64,000 bases of DNA from Dipylidium caninum (lineage: Eukaryota > Platyhelminthes > Cestoda > Cyclophyllidea > Dipylidiidae). The stretch is from NCBI GenBank assembly GCA_017562135.1, contig QEYB01001217.1, positions 620,001 through 684,000 on the forward strand. The letters run 5' to 3'. The position numbers and the translations under genes were made by a program. The notes beneath the pieces were generated by a model. That model did no database searches. It worked only from the letters and a program-made list of their open reading frames with translations, and was not told where the DNA came from. This document shows, piece after piece, positions 35,201-50,200 of the stretch (positions are counted from its first letter, which is position 1; every line of letters starts with the position of its first letter).

Positions 35201-38200
35201 TTCGCCGTTGGAAAATAATTTAGACTCTTGGGCAACGAGGCCAAGGATAATTAGAAAAGGGACTTCACAATTGGTTTCGGTGGCACTTGCAGATGGATTC
35301 GCCATCCTCACAGGGGAGTTAACCCATCTGGCAGGCTGAGAAGTTGGTGTGCCAGCAAAGTAGAGGTAAAAAGACGTGGGTGTAATCAAATTGCCCTGTA
35401 ATTACGCCGATTAAGAATCATAAATGTCATCATGGGTGGACAGTGGCATCCCCTAATTGGCGTCTTCGGGGAGGCTCTCAGCGAAGCGTAATATTCTGAC
35501 TGGCAAGATCCCATTCGGCTGGCCTCCTCACTGCACCAAAATGCGAGAATTGTCGTTTGATCACTAGATCCGCTTTCTATTTCGGTGAAGGCGCAACAGG
35601 CAACGAAATCCTGACATGCAGACGCAATTAGATCTACTTCGCTCCCCTTTGGCTACATGGCGTGGAAGAAAGTGAGTAGCAGCGCCTTACCTACTAGGGC
35701 ACAAGGAAGACTGCTCGGTGCCAAAATGAACGCTGAACGTACCTTTTAGGAAAAGTACCAGGAAATGTTGAAACCCCGTCTTTTGTCAATTGTAGTTAAA
35801 CTACCTCTACTGAGCGCAGTTAGTGAGTTATCAAGGAGGCCGTTGTAAGAGTACTAACAGCCAATCCCTAATTTTTTTTCCTTTAATGATGTTTATAAGC
35901 ATGTCCTCGATACGACCTCGGTGCCCCTCTCCAAATTGAACATTAAACTTGGGCTCAAATGAATCAAAGCGATTCATTTATACCTTTGTAAGTACGAAAG
36001 CGGGTCATTGGGCGATGAACTGAAGGAGAGGTCATGCGAGGCCATAGAGATATGCCGGAACAGTATCCTAGCAGATTCTGTAAGGTCAAACGTGGAGAGT
36101 TCAGTTGTCATCCTTGACTAGGAAGTTGGGAGAAAGGGTGAGAAAAAATTTGACAGCTCCCCGTGTCATTTATCATTATCTCAAAGGAGTGAGGCAGATC
36201 TTCGAGATGTTGGAGTCCACATGTTAATCAGACAGAAAATAAATTACGTTAAGGGAATCATTAACTCTCTTCCAAGATGCCTCAACGCCGGGGACACCAG
36301 ACTCTTTTCCATGCTGTGGACAAATAATTTGTACTTCATTTTGCAGGATCAACTTTTCACAAAAGTGGGAGATTTTTGTCAGCGACTTAGTCAAAACCCG
36401 GTGATAGCCGACCAGCTGTAAATCAACATTCAATCTCTGTGTTCTTCCAGACTTGTTAGTAAAGGCAGATGAAGGATTCAGGTCTTTGTGTGGAGACCCT
36501 CTTAACGAGTGTGTAGATGGAATTTTGCAGAGGTTTTTCGCAGCTAAGTCACTTCTAACCCTTGACTTTATCGTTAGCATCTAGTGAAATGAGTGGTCAA
36601 CGAGGTGTCACACTGCGTGGAATGAGTAGTGGAGGAAGTTGTTAAAAGTCACCTCCTCTGGAGAATTGTTAAAAGTCCTCCTATTTGGACGATCATCAAC
36701 TGTAAATCACCTCAGCGTCAGGCAAGGCAATATCGAAGAGCAAATGAAAAACAGTGGCGCTAGAACCGACTGAGATAAAGGAAATCTTCCACATCTTGTC
36801 AATTGACAAGGCTTCTTGCCAGTCGTTTTCCCGAATGAATACGTTTCGAGCCTTCAGTATCCTCGTGTAGTTTTCACAGAAAAGCTTCCACTGTGTTTGG
36901 CGCCGAAGAATTTAACCAAAAGTTTCGAGAATGTGTGTTAGTCTACTAAGCCGCATCCCGATTCGCCGAGTGTTCTCATCATCTCCGACTTCGAATAGCA
37001 ATAACAATGTTAAGCACTTTTTCCTATTAATAAATGCATTCCAGCTCAGATTTAATTGTTTATTAACAGCCGCATACACGCAGACTGAAAGATAATTGCG
37101 TTACCCACTTTTTTATATGCGCATTGCAATGTTGACAGCCGCAGTGGCAGCGGTCTTGGCTGTGCTGCCAAAAGTCCAAAATGCGCAGCAGTTAGAATGT
37201 CAATCCAACAGTGCGCTTTTGCATATACTCATGCATCAAACGGTCACTTGTCCTGCCCGCCCGGAGTACAGCAGACCCGTCCGCCTCTCATTCCGTCCAT
37301 TAATTCGAGTTTCGAGTAACCAAAATGACGGTCTACTGTCACTGTCTGCTCTAAAATGTTACTTAATCTGCATTCAGCGGTGTAAGGTTCGAAGTAGGCC
37401 TGGGAGAAGTGCCTAAGTGTTCTGCCACCATACTGGAGTGGCTGCCTTGGCGGGAACAGACATGTTGCCTCTCGTGAATACAGAGGCAAAGGAAAATAGG
37501 CCGGGGGGGAGGAGCTCCGAGATCCCCTCTGATTAATAAAACGACCATAACAACGACATTAAGTGGCAACAATAACATCTCAGGCTCTCCTTGGGGCAAA
37601 TGGGAACTCCGTAGCCCATGATCGCCGGTGAGTTGCCGAGCGAGAGAGAACGGATTTCGCGAGAATCACGGGATATTTTTCAAAATTCGTGTGGATGAGT
37701 GGACTCGCCATGTTTGGTAATGGGATAAATGAATCTCTCGGTGCTGGAATAGTGCCAGAAGTTGTACATTTGTTTACACCTATAGCTTTTAGCGGGATTA
37801 TCTCTCCTCACGTACAACTTCACCACCTGGAAAGATATATTTTGCCCTGCTTCCACGATCTCGAGGCCATTACGAATTGCGAAGAAGTCGGATTTGGCAA
37901 AACTGTCCTTTTTTCCAAAAATCCTCATTCTCCTCCGTCGTTCTCGCGCAGTTACTTTTTAAGTGTACCGATCTCTAATTTTTGCTTTTTGGGCCAAACG
38001 TCGTGAAAGCTGAGACTAATTTTTTTTTCCGAATAAAACAAAGTTAGTGGGGAAAGTGGACGGAATTTTCTGTGAAACGCCGCACTATTCAATTTAGGCC
38101 CGTAGGTATCTTAAGCGATGCCAAGGAAAATTGTATTAAGGTACAACAAATTTGGTGATGAAATGGAGTTAAAACTACTGGGCGGACGAGTCTCAACGTC

Positions 38201-41200
38201 AGCCACCACGATCCTCTGAGTTATGCTGATCCTGTTGTACGAAAGGAGGTGAATAAGGGATGCCTTTAGGAATTTCTTATTGTCAAGGCACTAGGAACTC
38301 TCGTTGAGAGTCTGCAGTTCAACTTGGAGGTAAGGACATAGGAAGAGTGTCACTTATCTCCCAAACTCATGCCTAAATAACTACTCCTTTCTCCTTACCG
38401 CACCTTGGATTATACTTCTATGTTTAGCCCTACCAGTGGCGATCATTTAATCCAGAAACCTCACAACAGAAAGCGTTAGGATTTAGAAAACAGTTTATAA
38501 CTTTTCCTCCATTTAAGTGTGGAAGTATTCTGTTATAACCGGTCCCACACATGAGGCGACTAAAAGGGATGGTGCAAGAACCTCCTCACCTAGGTTGAGA
38601 GGCCTGATGGTTTCAATTATATTCCAATTAGCTAAATTAAGAATTGTCTTAGACAATGCTTCCCTTCCCCAATGAGAAGAGGCGGCTTATTCTTGGAGAA
38701 AGGACTGAAGATCACCGACCCATCTCAGTCTTAATTAACTAATTCAAAAATGAATTGAAGTGAATTTCTTAGTGAAAAGATGGCACAGCCGGATGACTAT
38801 GACCGAACACGGTTCTTAGTCCGTCTCAACTGATCGGAGTAGCAGCTGAGCTCCAACGTGTTTCTCAGTTTCCAGAAGGATTGGAAGATTCATCACCCCG
38901 CGAAAATGCTGTCCTTAATTAACGCTATATGAATGAATGCCGTAGGGATTTTGAACACGCATAATTTATTCAAAGAGGTAACTGTTAAACGACCACATTT
39001 TGTACTTTTCCGTTTCCTAAACGATTCCACACTGATACGAGTCCATGCACACGGAATATGCCACAAAAGTCGGACAGTAGGTCAAGTTCTCACGCACAAG
39101 TAGTCGCTCATTTGCGTCATTCCCGCAGCGGTGATCGCCCACACTCCGTCCATCCCTCATTCCATTGTGAAATGACTTTAGGGACGGAGACGCCCAGTTT
39201 ATAACTCATTGTTAACGGGAGAGGCCGCATCCTGAGGTTCTAGTCGCTTCACTTAACTCTCTGGAGGCTTTCACATTAGCTGAGGAAATGCGATTTGTTG
39301 AAGGTGCCGATGGTACAACCTGAAGTGCATTTGTGGGCATTTACATGGGGAATGGGAAGAAATCCTCAACCCTTGTTTCACACAAAGCGTTAGATGAGTA
39401 CTTTTGAGGCGTTGCGTAGATGGAGAAATTTATTCAAAGCTTCAACTTCCAGGGACGTCTTCGAAAATGTTACCATTTTTAAGATCGCACATGGGATATG
39501 TAAATGAGGATCGTCAAAGAACGACTTGCTAACCTAATCGAAAAAGAAGTTTGCCTCAGTTCTGACAATGTTTTTGAGTTGATGAATGAGTGTTAATTGA
39601 CGCGCTTTACCTTGACTCTTCGGGGATTATGAAGATGAAAATTCCTAGATGATAGCAACAGTGTGGTTTGGGAGGTTGTAGATTCTAACTGTGCCTTCCT
39701 GACAACCATAATTCTGCCCTACAGTCCATTTTGGGCGGTAAATCAGCGACTCGATGGTCCTGTACCCAAAAGCCGAAATCTGGGGGTCTCCTTAAGAAAT
39801 AAGGGAAAGTTGATGCATGACGATTGCTCTCAAGCCTTCAGTATACCGTCTGGATTAGGAGTGACAATGGAAAAAACACGCCATTACTACTTCCTTACCT
39901 CCTGTCAATGACTTCGGCCAAGCTGTAAAGGTTGCCGAAATGGCTGACGTGGTCACGCGGAGTTGCGTGTTTTAGCAGCACACTTGGCCGGAAGAATGGC
40001 TTTCATACGTTTGTCAGCAAATTCTCGCGGGACATCAATAATTGTTTCTCTTTCTACAGCATGAAAGTATGTTGGGAGGATGTGTTGGGTCACGCATAAA
40101 AAATCGGCTGTTGAGACAAACTCTACACATCCGGAAGTACAAAGTCATAAATGCCCGCCAGTGCGTGCTATAAAAACCACCTTTCCGCATAAGTCAACAC
40201 ACCTTCGTGTTTGGGTTAGCCATAAAAAATATCCATGTTGTCTTTACTCTTTTACCTGGTAACCAGACCATTTCGGGAAGTAAAGTTGAGGAGAAAAGAG
40301 AATCGTTTGTTCCTGCAGTTAGTGCATTGTGTCGTAAGTGTATCTGCCACTCCGGTCACCTTATTTGACGTTGTTTCGCCTTTCGTGTAGAGCGCAGTAG
40401 AATGTGCATGAAGATATTCGTTGGTCTCTTTGCAACACCTTTGTGTTTCATGTGCCACGTGGTCTGAGCAAATCATACCTTGGCCACGGGGCCAATTTTC
40501 GTCGAAGTGGTTCTTTAAGGTTATTTAGAAGGATGTCAATTGGGTTGTATTTGCGTCGGACAACCCAACAAAATCCATTTCAAACACTGTTGTAGTCCAG
40601 GCACTGCGAATTCTGCTTATAATGGTGTTAACAGCGTTTTTCGGGACCTACGAAAAAAGTTCTTGGTGCCACCTCAGCTCCTGTGCTCTATTAACGCCAT
40701 TCTCCGCTTAACTTTTTTATTTGGAAGACATATTCCCTCTCGTGTGGCGGTCGAAGTGCTCAGATGGAGGAAGAATAGAGGAGGGAACCTATGTAATGGA
40801 AAAATGTTAAGAGGATGGAAGAGAAATAAACAGGGAGTCTACGAATACAGTCTCTTTTTAAGTTAGCTGTTCTTCGTGGTGAAAATGGGCGGATGACATG
40901 GATGCCGTCGACATTACTGAAGATCATTGACCGATTTTTAGGTCCAAGATTTGACAACTAACTGGTGAGACTGGAGTCCCTAATTTCATCACGAATGAGG
41001 CATTATCGTTGGAAGGAGGAAGTGGACTTGATCGCCCTGTTGATGAAAATTTGTCCACCACTCCATCACTACGTCGGGCTTCCATCCAGCCTGCGCACGA
41101 CTTAAGAGTACCACAACAAATTATGTGTTTGTTAACCACATAAACATTGCGGACAGGTAAGTAATGGCCACAGGCAATTCAGAGAATTACTCCACCCATT

Positions 41201-44200
41201 GTCGCGGTCACTGCCTCGGATTGACGACAGAAGATTTAGCAACTCTTCTAACATTTCGAGAACACAAAGACTGAAGATGAGGATATTAAGGTCAATCTGT
41301 TTTGGGCGCGGTGAATTGTGTGGTTGGAAGTATCTTATCTCGCCCGACAAATGAAAAACAACAAATAGTTTAGGCCGCCTTTAGCAACAAAAGGATGGCA
41401 TTAGAATGGAGGGCGGTGACGTCCTGCCCCACCCACATCCACCTCCACCGAATTCACCATTCGGCCCGGGTGCCCAGCAAACATGCACACTGAGAGGCAG
41501 ATGGTTATCGTGGTCGCAAAGGCGGACAAAATCGAGAAGCTGTGATTTCCAGAAGAGAGAACTTCGAAACTGTGCCTTTAACAACACCTCCATTACGTGC
41601 ATTGCCGAACTCCACTGTTGGAGTTCAACCTGTTGGGTGTAGAACGAGAGTTTACCTGTCTTCCCTTGAAGCATGAGATTACTGCAGGTTATACTCCATT
41701 TTCGTCTCCACCGCCATACGATTCGCGATTGGCAAATTCTATATTCTTCGGTGTCACAATTTCTTAATAGTAGTAATAATGGAAGTGTACAGTTCTTCCT
41801 GCCCCATGTTTTGCTGTACATTGCATCCTTCCATTTCAAAATCATCATGTGGGCTTATAATTGGCTAGGGCTTTAAGGCCTCTTCGCATCTTCTTCCAAA
41901 ACAAACACACAAAGGGGCCATTAATTATTGAGACAGTGGCAGAAAGATGTGGCATTTCTTGGTTTCACGAGGGCTCAAGTACCGTTCTCCGAGAGCTTAA
42001 CAAAATGCTAACTTAGTGAATTCATAAGCGAACGGGCGATGATGACTTCCCTCGGCCATGTGGTGTAGTGGTGCAGTCCAAATATTTCCTTCTCACCTCA
42101 TTTTGCCTGTGCCACCATACAGATTCGGCGTGAGGCGGTAAGTGTGAACCTCACCATGATTCCACTGGTCCCTGTTTAAAACATATTTCAAAATGGAAGG
42201 CTTCAGGGGTATTTTTAAGGTGGAGCTGCATATTCTGCATAGACTAAATGCTAACCGGTTGTCTGAGTCCGGGACAATGCATTTTGAGAACACTAATGCT
42301 CTACACGGTGGCAGTCATTGCGCTGGTTCAGATCTTCGGACCCAAAAGTTTTCGTCAAAAGGTTTGAGATGTTGGACGTTAGGTGTTGGGTATATCGTAC
42401 ACCGGATGCGGGATGATTAGTGTCTGTTGCGGGTTGGGGGTCCTAATCCAGCTAAAGTGCCCTTAAGAGCCGCAAGTGGTCCGCTGTAAGAGGCCCTGCT
42501 GGAGAAAGACAGTCGACCCCTGCAATTGTTGGTTCGGGAACTATGAAACGTGCGTTTTGTTGAGTTCGTGCTCAGCTACGACTAAGGGGGATGCATTGTA
42601 ATATGCGCCCCATATTTTTACTTATAAATGTTAACTGTATTCTTCGTGTTCATTTCGTAAAAAGATTTCCCTGTTTATATCACGCCTTTATCTAATTTTA
42701 TGCTTGAAATCAGGTGGAAACACAACGTGATTTACATTTGCCTGTCTTAAAGCAGTCCATATTGAAATATAGCGTAGCTTCGAGAAATATTAATGAGGCA
42801 CTCGGAGGCGGATTCACTGCTAAGAAGGGCTCTTGACGTTGGTTCCAAACATTTCTCTCGGGCAATTTAGGTGTCGTCAGGCATAACTATTCGTGGACTC
42901 GGATCTAAAGGAGGAATTAGCCATCCCTAAGGTTATTTTAAAACAACATCTGCGTACAGTAAATGAGGAAAAATAAGCAGGTTGGACTCATATGCGTCGG
43001 TCGCACGAACTGGTGCGGCGGCAGATGACCGACCGAGCACAAGTGCCAGTTCGCCTCGTCGTTGCTCTCTTCGCAATTCATGGTCGCCGCCCCGTTTCTA
43101 CGCCAATTCATCTCCCTTGACGCAAGTCTATTTTGCATGACAATCGAAAAAGATGAAGCAAATGGGTAAATAGGTACACACCCTAATGACGCACCCTTAA
43201 CACGCAACTTCATCAAAAATAATTATGGTTAGCACATGGTTGAAGGCTCAATATTCATTCCAGACGAAGTGATAATAGCGTCGGAGTCTCATTGCCGTGA
43301 AAGTGATGTCACGCATGAGAGGCACCAGCCAGCATTGGTCAGTCGACGAGGCGAAATTTTGTTGCGTGTTAACGCCCGACGACCTTCCAAAGATTCACAG
43401 CCTCTTGAAAGACTAAACTATTTGTCTGCGGTGTGAAATTCAAGCGAATTGAATCTCAAAAAGTCACGCTATTTGTAGAAAATGCGACACGGTAAAGGTT
43501 CCACGACTTGTGAACCGCCTAAATGGCATATCCCCGACTGCGCTAGCGGTAACGCTCCATAGGGTAAAATACCGTTGGCGACGCTGTAAATCAGATTTTA
43601 TCCTAATTTCCACCCTTTTTTAGTTTTGTTGACGCCTGCAGTAGGTGGCTCCCATCAAGCAGAGAGCAGCAGAAGGCATTTGGCTATCAAGAACCACACA
43701 ACTCGCCCATTTCTCACACAACACATCATCGCTTGTGCATTCGAAAACGGCGTCCAATAGGAAGTCAGGGGAGGAGATAAAACTCTTGTCAGGGCAAAAC
43801 ATCTCTTCTCTTCTGGTGACGCAATTGCAGTATTATAGTCGAAAGTGTCCGAGAGCCTGTCAATTACATTTCCCCGATAGTGGAAAGCATTGTGCGCGTG
43901 CGTGTGTGCAACCTCCCATTCGACACATTTCTAATGCATCAGAATAATAAGGACTAGGCTATTAGGCGCCATAAAATGTATTTCGCTGTATGAGAAAATA
44001 AACATTCTTGCAATATTCGCCCTCAAGGTCGTCGAGCAGCGTGAAAATGTCGGCAACGCTGGCCTGAATAAATGACGAGGGGAGAGGTTTCACCGACCGG
44101 CCGAGGGGAGAGGGCAGAGTGACGGCGCCGCCCAGCCTCCTCCCGGCTCCGAAAGGGCGCTACTACATTGGCCCCCTCCCCCTCCCCCGCACTAAGTGGA

Positions 44201-47200
44201 GTTTTATTGTCAACATCCTTATGCAAATAGCCTTCTGTCTGTCCTCCTCTTCGTCAACAATGGCCCCACCGATGGCCTAGGGCGATTAAACTGAGCCAAA
44301 TCCTGTCCCACCCCTAATTAATAAGGTCGATTTACTTGCTTTCTCATCTTCGCTCTTTTCACTATTGGCATTTGGTGCGTCAAAACACAGTGAAAGTGAG
44401 CCTTTTTAGGACGGCGCAGTGATTTGCGTGCCTTTTTATGCAAAAATCCTCAAAATGCCATCCTGCCGAACAAAGAAGCCGACAATGTTTTCAGGCGGAG
44501 GTAAAGGACTTAAACAGATATGAAATTTTGTAGAGGATGCAAATGTTGTTCTGGCGCTTGTTTCAACTCCAGTCAGGCATCATCGCGTCTTCGTACCCAT
44601 TGAGCTCGCTCTTTAGAAGCATGTTAACAGACTAAATCGTCCCTACGGGCTGCCGCATGCCTTAGCCCACCTCCAGCCCCCGTTTGTTCCACCGCACTGT
44701 TCGGCAGTGGGGGACGGTCGTCTTCACGTCCTGTCTATTCTCCTCAACTGGAAGTTGGAACAAATTGCCGCAACGCCCTTCAAAGTCTCCCTGATACCGT
44801 ACGAAAAGTCGCTTCTTTATTACCCTTTTTCCAATTCTTGTGCCCTGCGGTCCGCGGATTGTAACCTCAGCCCCGATTTCCATGTCTCTGCAATCGGCGG
44901 GTGGTTGGATGACTTTCAACCAAAAAAAGGCATTTTAACACCTTCCTTCTTCTTTCGTATGTCTCTAAAAGGCGGCTACGTCTTGCTAAAGGCCCGTAAG
45001 GACCATAATTACCGCATTTATCATCCTTTTTCGTGGTCACAGAAGCACGGAACGCTGTGACCGACCAATAAAAACGTCTCAATGCCTGCCTGCGGTCATA
45101 AAACAAATTGACTCTGGAATGACGAAAGACCCTTTCGCAGTCGAATCGACTGTCGCTGTTACTTCAAGATCACTTTACTCGTCGTAAAAGGAGTTCTTTT
45201 TCCTTGTTCCTCCGCTCTACAGGTAAGTGGTTTAAGGTCGCCTTTACACCGGCTGACCCGAAGTCGTCGTATTTCTGGTGCGTTGTCTCTCATCCCAGAC
45301 ATTGGGTCTTTTCGTTAATTGCCGCATTTAAGCGGACAAATGGCCGAGGATCTCGGTGGGGGGCAGATGGGAAAATCACCGAATCAATAGGGAAATGTGT
45401 AGGCGGGAGTTACAAAATCCCCAAAAGTCATGACGGAAAAGCGTTACTTTATAAATGGCACAGTCAGGTGATCAAAAAATAATTTTCACTTCAGGTACCT
45501 TTAATACTTTTGTTTGTCCTTCAGTTGGATTTCCCATCCCTATTATTTCTGGTGACGATTAATACTTGTCCTCGCTAGCGTTGACACTTGCTCCGAAGTT
45601 CGAGGACTTTGTGGTTCCCCCCTTGCACCCATACAATCGTCGATACTGGCTGTGAGTGTGAAAGCGTATTTCCCATCACTATATGAAGGGAAAAACGAAT
45701 GGGTCCCAAAAAATTCCTTAAACCTAGACGCCACATCAGTGTCTTGTCGACTCACCTATTACTCGGCTTTGCATGGAATGTAGAGGTCAGAATGTCCTTT
45801 GGAGGATCGTTGAGGCGATGATTTGCCCTTGTAAAAGGAACCGGCTCAGCATTCTTGGACCATTCTGAATTTCTAATGAACTACGCCTAACAGGGAATAC
45901 TTACTGGACAGTTGCATTTAGTTGTGCCTTTCGCGTGGATTTCCTCCATTCCACTGAGGGAAAGAGGTGAACCGTGCGCCGAACTAATTTTTTCAGTACA
46001 CTCCGTCACCCGTTTCCATTTCACTCAACAACAATAATACAAAGCGGAAATGGGTGTTTTCAACAACACCACAGTATTTGTTATTTCGGACTTTTGTGTA
46101 TTTATGGAAAATATAAGACTGCCTCGCGAAGGCCTGTGACCAACAGTGATTTAGGAGCCCAAGCAAACGTTCACTGTGTTTGGAGATGCAATTCCTTGCG
46201 TAAAGAGTCCAATAAAGGATAAAGGGGGAACAAAGAGGGAGGAGGCAATGTTGACTTGTGTATGTCGGGGACGCTGATACCCGAAAGTCCTGCTTGCTTT
46301 TCTCGACCGCCAAAGATGGTACCTCAATGGCCCCATGACATTGACTGCTATGGCAGTGTTTTCTCGCAACTCTTGGGACTTTCCGTGGCTCGTCACACCG
46401 ATCTTAAATTAATGCACGAGTGAAAGTAATTTCAGGGCGGAGGTAGAGCATATCTCTGGGGAGCGTCAAATGCCGAGGTTTGGTAGGAAGGCGACTGTAT
46501 ATGCCTCCAGTGATCGCATAAAAGTGACAAGATTGAGAGAAAATATGTCGAAAAGTGCAATTGGAAATGCTAGGACTCGGCTAGGAAGAGACGTTATGAT
46601 CACGTCCACACTTACTAACATGAAAGTGAAGTAATAGTAAATTGGAAACTTTGAAATGGGATTTTGAGATAGGTAAATAAATTTGGAAAGATTACTTCCG
46701 CATAATTGATTGTATTCATTCGAAATAATTTTCGCCAGTATTTACGACTTTCTCCCAGTGATTGGGCAAGTCATATGTGCCTTTTCGCGGTCTTTTAGAG
46801 CATCATTTTAGTTAACGCGTTCTTCTTGCCTTTAAAAGTAAATCGCAATTATGCGAGAGATAATAATCGGTCGGCGGAATGTCGGCTGAATACGGAGTAT
46901 GTGGTAAAATTCCAAATCTTAGAGAAGTCAGTTTGTCAACATTGACTGAGGCCTTATGTGGTCGTCGTGCGCTGCCGTGCGCACTGCCTCTTGCCGTCTG
47001 TCATCTGCAGTTGCGGCACATATTCGTCCAACTTTTCCTCTTATCTTATTGCATGCAGATATTTTAACACAGCGGTATGGGTGGCTAGTTCCTAGTTTAG
47101 ACCCAAGTGCACCAATGGATTTGGGTGGGGATCGGGTTCCGCAGTCGTCGTCGAGGGAGGTGGTCTTTCTAGAACCTTCTTGGCGGTCCCCAAATCGTCA

Positions 47201-50200
47201 GAAGGGAATTTGTGGGACCAACACCGAGCTTTTTCCCATTAATAAACTCATTTCCGAGTGCCTCATTGATGTTTCCAACCGTTTTCGCGCAAAAAGTAAC
47301 ATAAAGGTAGAACATAAATAAGGATGATTTTATGAAATGACTAAGAAAAATATCAACAAAGTGCAAAAATAAGGATGTCAGGCACAGTTTTTAACCTATC
47401 TCTCGGTGTTGCTGCTGAACACGAACTAAACAAAAACGCCTGTTTCATAGTTCCCAAACTAGTAGTCAATTACGCGACTTAACGTATGGTTTGCGTTAAT
47501 CACCGAGAGAGGTGGAACTGAACCGTTATAACATTCAGCTGGGAGTGCTCCAGACCTAAATTACCACTTTGGGTGACAGCATGATTTACTTTGTGGACGA
47601 GGCTCCCGTGCGCTGGCTGCAAATGAAATTGATGGCTTCCGTGACGCCTCCGCGTGAGTTAGTGTTGGGTCCTAAGTGGCAATAGATTACCTCGGTCTTC
47701 ACGCGTAGAGGGGAAGAGGAGGCTCCGGCTACGTGACAGACATAAACAAAGGGAGCCTATCTATTTTAGAATCCGGATTCCTGCAATGGTTTCGCAAGAT
47801 AGCGAGCCTTCATTCCCAGTTCTTCCGTCCCTTGTTTGAGCTTGAGGGTGAAGCGATGCATGCCAGTTGTAAGTGAAGCATACACTCCAAGCAAACGCTG
47901 TCTGTGTCAATAGGCATTTGAGCCAAAATTCGTTTTTTTGCCCCTATCCTTCTATCGACATCTGAACTGTTGGAAGCGGAGGCCGATGATTCGGGATATT
48001 TCCTTTTGAGAGACCGCCATCTTTTGGAGAAATACCCATATGGGCGGTCTGCACCTGCCCACTTACTGAAATTCTCCGTCCAACAGATGGTTCAAGATGA
48101 GTAGTTCAAAGGACAAGTGGGTGGCCGAATGAGTCCACACAATGGGAAGTTCCTGCGATGACTGAATTTGCCCAGGTGGCTGAAGGTGGAGCAGACTCTC
48201 GACTAAGCTCCTTCGGCAGCCAATTTTCAATGTGTCACAAGCCATTGTGATTTTATAATTTCGTCTCACTTGTCATTCAGGTGGCAAACTGTCAGACAAA
48301 TCAAAAACGGTGAGTCAGTTTGTGTGGAAGACAATTCTCATATTTCCCCTGGCTGCGATTGCGAAACCGACGGAACTGACGGAGTGGCAGTAAGAAGCGG
48401 CTTCATGGAGTGAATGCGAAAAGAAAATACATCTTGTCACTTCCTTTGTAAGTGAGGGCAAAACAATTTCCTCCCCTCACAACCGCCCTAAAATGCAGAA
48501 TTGTGGGTCCGCTGCTCAAGCATCGAGCATTTTGCTCGATTTGGCAAGTGAGTGAAAGGTAGGCCCCGTTAAATGAGACATTTCGGTGTTCCTCAAGGTT
48601 GCCAGAGAGGGGATGAGGCTGCGTCTTTTAAGTTCGCATTCCGTTTCAGCCTCAAAGAAGGCAGCATCTACCCAGGGACCTTCAGAGACAGCGCAGGAGA
48701 TATAAGAGGAGGTGCAGGACCACGCATGCCATCCATCATGCGCTCCAATCACGAACATAAAATCTCGTCACGCAGGTGATTCAGCAGCGCTTCGAGGCAG
48801 CGATAGAACAAACTAGGAGGAGAGAAGGTGGATGCCCCACTCTCCAACAGCTTGAGAAGTCTAAAGTACAGCCCTACCTACTAACTACTAGTGGCAACTA
48901 CAAGAGACGATGGGATACACAAAGGGGATGTATTAAGTTGGAAGACATGGAAGGAGACCGGTGGTCTTCCAGGACACTTTGTGATGATGCTCTCATTAGT
49001 GGAACCAACATCTAGCATCTTCTTTTTCATTAGTTGGTCCATTAACTTTTCGAGGAGCTTTGTTGAGCTGCACCATGATTCACTTTAAATTCGAATGAGA
49101 GAAATCGGTGTTAATCGCGTTTTGTTGCTGTCTGGTTTCGGCAAAAAATGCAATAACAATGGGATACGAGCAAGGAAACTCGAGCGAAATATAGTGGCCA
49201 AACACATTTCATACAAAAACGCCGGTTTCATAGCTTCCAACCCAGCATTAACTATTATTATCAAATACGGGGGCTACAGGTACACGAAAGTTCAAGTGAT
49301 GTGAAATTCTGGGGTCCAATAGGGCCGCTAGTCTTTCAGTAAGCCCCATAGCCAAATGACGGGGCAGTATATTAAAGGCTCCGCTGTCAACATCAAAGAA
49401 CACTGCAAGCGGCCGAGTGTGCAGCTATTAGAGCGGCATGGAAGTTCGCGGTTCCTGCCTGATGTATTTCTTCTGAACTCGCACGCAATATTTCAGTGCC
49501 ACCCCTGCCAACACTTCTGTTATATGCCTCACTGTGATTGCATTTTTCATTGGCATTGCCATCTTATTTGCAGAATATAATCAATCACTTGTTTTTTCTC
49601 ACAATCACTTATTGAGACCTCGCAGATAGGGTGCTGGCGAAAAGTGGCATTATATAATTAGGGATTTACGCAAATTCACTCCCAAATGACACAAAAAAGA
49701 TGGTAACAAGAGATAATTTACAGTTTCTCTTCCCGAAATTTGCACAATACATTTTTCTGCACTTCCGGGTGGAATTAGGGATATACGATGAGAGGGAACA
49801 GTCTCCTTGAAATGGTATTTGCCTCGCCCAACACGACAACAGCGTTCCGCTTGGTCAACTGCGGATGCCTCAAGAGTATCTGCGTCAGTGCTTAAGGTAA
49901 ACTGCCAAAACAACTCATCTTCTCGACCTAGTGCTTTAACTTTGAGCAAAATTTTATTCAATAGCCCACTTTCAGTCCCACTTTTTAATTTAGATGGTGT
50001 TCTACCTTACAAGAAGGATCTTTTCTTCGGTCAGGTACGTTTTACGACTTCTGGGTGCGGTAAGCGACTAAATTATTCCTATGTGCAATATTTGCAATGT
50101 CATTTCCAGCCTCTTTTGACTGCTTTGAATTTTAAATTGACATACGCACAAAGAGTTTGGTGGACGAGGGTGTCACCCCTGCCATTTTATATATTTTTCT

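Noticed and set aside
44023..44226. GC-rich ORF as a gene or CpG-island promoter
   Set aside because: The composition alone explains the open frame, and no gene start is recognisable beside it.
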